From the NCBI GenBank assembly GCA_036023115.1, contig JAYKKT010000041.1:4737501-4801500 (forward strand): a stretch of DNA of 64,000 nt, read 5' to 3'. Position 1 is the stretch's first letter. Each line of letters opens with the position of its first letter. This DNA is from Brasenia schreberi (lineage: Eukaryota; Streptophyta; Magnoliopsida; Nymphaeales; Cabombaceae). The notes beneath the pieces were generated by a model. That model searched no databases, was not told where the DNA came from, and saw only the letters and a list, made by a program, of their open reading frames with translations. Made by a program: the position numbers and the translations under genes. This document shows, piece by piece, positions 34,201-40,200 of the stretch.

Positions 34201-37200
34201 TGTTGTAGAAATCCGACGAAGTTTTACGCTGGCTGTCGGAAGCCTAACACAACCCTCCTCCTTTATCCGGGCTTGGGACCGGCAATGCAAGGGTGATCCC
34301 TTACATGGGCGGAGTTTTACATGGGCGGATACGATACACTATATTAGATAATTTTATTAGATATACACGTCTAAGATATACAATACAGGTGATACATATA
34401 ACACGGTACAATAACACTAATTAGATAGATAAAGAAAGAAGTCGTGTCTCTGTGATGATAGTGGCAATGGCTAGGGATGCTCGTTGAATGGAAATGGGTA
34501 GCCACGATGATGGGTGAGTGGCAATCTTAAAAAGGTTTTCATGGAACCATCGATGGACAGAGAATGCTCATATCTCCACCAAACAGAGAAAGCAAGAGAG
34601 AAAGGGACAAAGAAAGCTTATACCAACATCGGAGGGAAGGCATAGGGCGACAGAGGTGGTGGTGGTGGCCGTTAGCATGCGAGTGGTGGTGGAAAGAGTA
34701 GGTGCACAGGCGAGAGACAAAAATAAGATAAGATCCTAGGTGAATTGATCGCACCCAAAAACAACTTCGACACGTTAATTATGTCGATGTCGCATCGACA
34801 CGGTATTGGTGTCGCACCACTATCGGTACTGACACTTCACCACCTAAAAGTGTGTGATATAACAATTAGGAAATTGCAAGAAGTTATTAAATAGCAATGT
34901 TTTTAAATGATTGAGGGTATGATTGAGAAAGGGCAAGAAAGAGAAGATATAGGAATGTTTTAGGAAGAGTTAGAGAATCCTGGTGGTGATAATAACAATC
35001 TTCTTTTTGATACCAGAACAAGGTTGGTAGTAGTAGTTCTAGAACAACGAGAAGAAAGAGGATTCTTGGAGAGGATGCACGTTATAGAAGAAGAAGAGGT
35101 AGAGAGGAATATCTTCTCACTACACCTTTTGACATCTACTCACTTTTTCCTCCAACTACGAGTGTTATATGTATCACTTGTATTGTATGGTGAGGATTCA
35201 CAATACGATACACTACACTATATCATAAGATATAGTATTAACCTGTATTATGCGATATAAGTTGTACCGCACGATAAAGTATGATACGAGCGATACAAGT
35301 TGTACCTCTATTTTGTCTCACAATACTCTGTATATATAAGAAATTAGTTGTAAACCGAGTTGCAGTTGTACGAAGAAGCTCGACACCTTCTGTATACCTC
35401 CTCATCATACACAATACAAACGCATGATTGTAGATAAATTTGGTGATATCTTGGCAACACTCAGTTGCTGCCTTTATCTCATCCATCTCACCAATATCCT
35501 CAAGGATGAGATCTAAACAATGGGTTACACATGGTGTCTAATAGAAAGTCCCATAAGTATAATCCTTCTCAGTTGTTTTATAGTTAGTTGCATTATCTGT
35601 AATCAATTGGACTACATTCTCTAGCCCAACCTCGCATATCACCTTGTCAAACTCTTGCCTTAGGATCTATGTAGTGTGTCTCTCCTCTGACATGTTTAGA
35701 GATCTCAAAAACATAAGTCCTTTAAGAAAGTAGATAATAAAGTTTAACAAGGTCCTTCCTCGCCTATCTATTAATGTCACAAAGACACCTCTAGGAGGTG
35801 GGGTGTCGGCGTCGACACATGTGCGACACCGACACTGACACCACTGATATTGTGTCGTAGAAATGTGACACGGTCAACGTGTCGAGACTGAGAATGGGTA
35901 CGATCAACGTGTCGATGGTCATTTTTGTCTAATTTTTTAGATCAGATGTATAAAAGGGTGGACTCGTTCAAACGTTCTTGGCCTCCCGTTCAATTTAGAC
36001 GCCGCTCCGTTGTTGCCCCTCACTGTCTTCTCTGCGTCGCTGTCTCCCTTCTCTCCCTCACTGTCTCCTTTTCAGTTCAGATGCCGCTCCGCTGCTGCCC
36101 CTCACCGTCTTCTTTGTGCCGTCGTCTCCCTTCTCTCCCTCATTGTCTCCTTTTTAGTTCAGACGATCGGCATATAAGGCTTCCTCTGAGGGACTCTTCC
36201 ATTGATCACACCTGAGGTAAAATAGAAGAGGATCAAAAAGCCATGCTTCATATCCTGCTTCCCTAGGTTTTAATCGTATTCTAATTTCTCTTATGTACTT
36301 GCATAATAGTTTTGGTATGTTTTGTGTTGATCAGTTAATAACTGGTTGCGAATTCAGTGATTGGCTTTGCTCTGTGTTGTTTCTTTTTGCTACAGTACAC
36401 ATCTGATTTCTATTCATTATTGTTGCTTTCCAGTTTCCACTTTATAGTCTATTCCCTTGCTGTAATGTATGCTTTGTACCATCTATTGTTGTCAGAAATG
36501 GTTGAGTATTTTCTCAAATGCTGATTTAGAGTGTCAGCTAAATTGCATTGGATGAACTTGGTAAGTTAAAGTCTTTTAGTAAGCTTCTTAGCTATATACA
36601 GTAATTCTATTCAGCCAACCTTTTCAAGTGATCACTTCTTAGCTATATACTCTTAAGTCTTGACTCTTTATTTCTTGCACGATCCTATTGCATGACCAAT
36701 TAATTTATGCATGCTTAGTTTCTGCCTGTTAATTTCCCGCAAATTAATTTCTAGATACTAGTCTTGGATTATCTATTTTCAGCATATCAGTTTTTGTTTA
36801 TTTATTTTGTGCATATTGATTGCCTCATTTTTTCATATTTAGTTCTTCCATAATAATTTTGATCCATTGCATATTTTGGTTTTTGAACCAGATTGTGAAA
36901 TTGTGAATTGAGTTGATCCTAAAAATGACCGACAATAGAAAAGGAAAAGGAGTATCAATTGAATTGGTACTGGCTCTACTGGGAGTTTTGGTGGAAGTGA
37001 TCCTTTAAGTTCAGGATCAACAACAAAAGTTTCAAAACCTTTAATACCTCGTGATGATACACCATTGTGGATATACGTACAAAAGGAAGAATTATACGAA
37101 GGTGGTGGAGGTAATACACATTTTATGTGTAAATTTTGCGACATGAGTTTTACAGGATCATATATCAGAGTGAAGGCACATCTTTTAAAATTATCAAAAC

Positions 37201-40200
37201 ATGATATAAGAGCATGTCTGAATGTGGATTAGGATTTACGAAGACAATTATTGAAAAATCAAGATGAGTATGAAAAAAGAACGAAAGAAGTGAAAAAGGA
37301 ACAAATATTTCATTATTTGGTGGATACAAAGAAGATGCAGAAAAGAAAAGAAAGTTAATGCAAAATGAATTTAAAGGTTTTAGAGGAGGAGCAATTGAAA
37401 AATCATTTAATGTAGTTGGAAGGGAAGAGATGGATAGAAAGGTTGAAAGATTTTTCTTTTCAAGTTCACTTCCTTTTAATGTAACAAGAAATTCATATTA
37501 GAAAGATCTTGTTACTTCATTGGCTAATTGTAATTTACATGGTTATGTTCCTCCAAGTTCTCAAAAATTGTGAACTATTATTCTTAAAGAAGAAAAAAAC
37601 AATATTGAAAGACTTTTAGGACATAAGAAGTTTTATGGGAAACTAATGGTGTTTCTATTGTTTCTGATGGATGGAGTGATATTCAAAAGTGTCCACTCAT
37701 TAATTTCATTGCTTATTCAATTAATGGGCCAATATTTTTGAAGTCGGTTTATGCATCTGGAGAAATTAAAATTGCAGGCTACTTGAAAGATTTATTTGTA
37801 GAAGTTATTAAGAGTGTTGGACCAGATAATATTGTACAAATAATCACTGATAATGCAGCTAATTGCAACAGTGCATGGTTAAGTTTGGAAGGTGATTATC
37901 CACATATTTTTGGACACCTTGTGTAGCTCACAGTTTAAATTTGGCTCTTTCTCGTATATGTAAGCCATCAGAAGATAAAGATAATCTTCGTGTATATGAA
38001 TTGTGTTCATGGATTGAAGATATGGCAGCAGATTGTATAAAGATAAGGAATTTTGTAATGAATCACCATTTAATTTTAGCGATATTCAATAGACATTCTC
38101 ATTTAAAGTTGGTGAAGGTTGCTGAAACAAGTTTTACTTCTTTGATTGTGATGGTAAAAAGATTCAACACAATAAAGACATCATTGGTTCAGATGGTTTC
38201 TGATCCAAGCGGGGATGCATACCGTGGTAACAAGGTTGAAGATCAAACAAGGGCCCAAGCAATGAAGACTATTATTATTAATGATTTATGGTGGGACAAG
38301 GTATCATATTTTCTTGAATTCACAAAGCCTATGTGGGAGATGTTGAGAGAAGTAGATAAAGATGAACCAATGCTTCATAAAGTTTATGAAATGTACGATA
38401 CCATGATTGAAAAAGTTGAGTAAATAATTTTGAAGCACGAGGGAAAAGAACTTCATGAGACATCATCATTTTATGATCATATTCATTCTATATTAGTTTC
38501 AAGATGGGACAAAAGCAACACTCCCTTGCATTGTTTAGCACATTCTTTAAATCCAAGATATTATGGGAAGAAATGGTTGCATGAGAGCATTGGGTGTTGT
38601 CCTCCTAATCAAGATCCTAAAATAGCAAAGAATAGGCAAATGTGTTTGGGAAGGATTTATCGTGACTCATACCTACTTAGACAAGTAAATTCTGAATATG
38701 AAAAGTTTTCTTGTGCCAGACTTGATTCACTAGAAGCACTGGAAGCAATGGACATGTTATGGATTTGAGATGCCTCTTCTTCAAAAGCTTGCATCAAAAT
38801 TATTATCTCAACCTACTACTTCTTCTTGTTGTGAAAGAAATTGGAGTACGTATTCTCAAATTCACAATATCAAAAAGAACAATCTATCAAGTAGTCGTGC
38901 TGAAGACTTGGTTTATGTCCACTAAAATCTGAGATTGGTTTCACGATCTAATGCTGCGTACAAGTAAAAATTACTAATCTTTCAAAATTGTTTTCTTTTC
39001 TATTAATCATGATGATTATTTGATCTTTTCTTCTTATTTATTTGAATATATTGCAGTGAAGGAGCATCAAAATATTGGGATGCAAACCAGGAGGATCAAG
39101 ATTTGTATACTCTTAATATGGAACTCACTGATCCAATAGTCCCTTCAGTTGATAATATTGTTGATAGTGAAGATCTATAATTTATCAGGTCTATGCTCAT
39201 TTCATTTATCAAACATTAATATTGTTCAAAGTTGATAAATGATAATATTATTCATATGCAAATCCTGATTTTCTTTTGATCGATTTGTGTATTATGATGA
39301 AATTAGTAGTTCTTTACTTGTTTTGCTTTAATATAAAGTTGTGTACTTATTATTGTCGTCATATACTTATGTTAATTAATGTCTCACTTGTTCTAAGCTT
39401 CTAGCTTGAATTAGTAGAATATATAATATATACAATATTATATACCTTAGCCGTGTCACCGCACCCAAATTTTTTGAAATTTATTGTATCCCGCACCCGC
39501 ACTCGTGTGAGATAGCTATCTATTCATCCGTCTGTCATGATAGTGCATCCTGTCTCCTTACATGACTCTCTCAAAGTCAAACAATATTCTTGCACTTCAA
39601 TGACGGTCTTATCTAATATCTTTTCTCTCAACTTCTGATAAGAGGGCATCTTGTATCCTGGACCAATATTAACAATTACACTTGCCATTGCTTGAAAATA
39701 GAAATTGTTAGTTCCATTAAATGGAATACATGCATTATAAAACCATCTGCCCACTACAAGGTTTGCCTGATCATGCAGTTGTTCTGAATCCATAACAGTA
39801 CGAATTCTAGGTTGAACACCATGTGTAGTGCTACGAGAAAAAAATGAATGTATGATAGAAGCAGTTCTTCTTCTACTCCTTCCTGAGCTTCCTCTTCTAC
39901 CACTTTCACTTGCAAAATCTTCATAAACCCTCTTTCTCCTGTTTAGTGGCCGAAAACTACTACTATCAAACTTTGTTCTAGTAATTGAAGGAACACTATC
40001 AACCAATCCAATATCATCATCATCATCTTCCTCAAACATCCCTAAATCATCATTTTGTTGTCTCCTCTCTTGTATGCTCTCAATCATCTGAAGACATTGC
40101 CATTTAATGCCTTCTAGCAAACTTCTAACTCTTCTCGTACAAGGAACAACTTCTTTCCTAGCCCCTGCTAGGTGGTGTGGTGTTTTAATCGTGAAATTTC

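Larger units (their letters stand above)
35772..39515 (+). mobile_element. hAT-B element, full length, nested in hAT-A copy e
   Basis: 3,744 bp flanked by a perfect 8-bp duplication CTATCTAT (35764-35771 and 39516-39523). Ends TAATGTCACA and, inverted, CTATCTCACA share ATxTCACA. A GTGTCG-rich subterminal block lies at 35790-35920. TATA box GTATAAAAGG near 35948, an 82-bp tandem duplication at 35998-36161, a long 5' leader, then the transposase (36925-39180). Confidence 0.9.

Noticed and set aside
36001..36215. 96-residue + strand frame rich in Arg, Ser and Cys (35925-36215)
   Set aside because: It spans the 82-bp tandem duplication in the untranslated hAT-B leader; composition is driven by the C/T-rich repeat.
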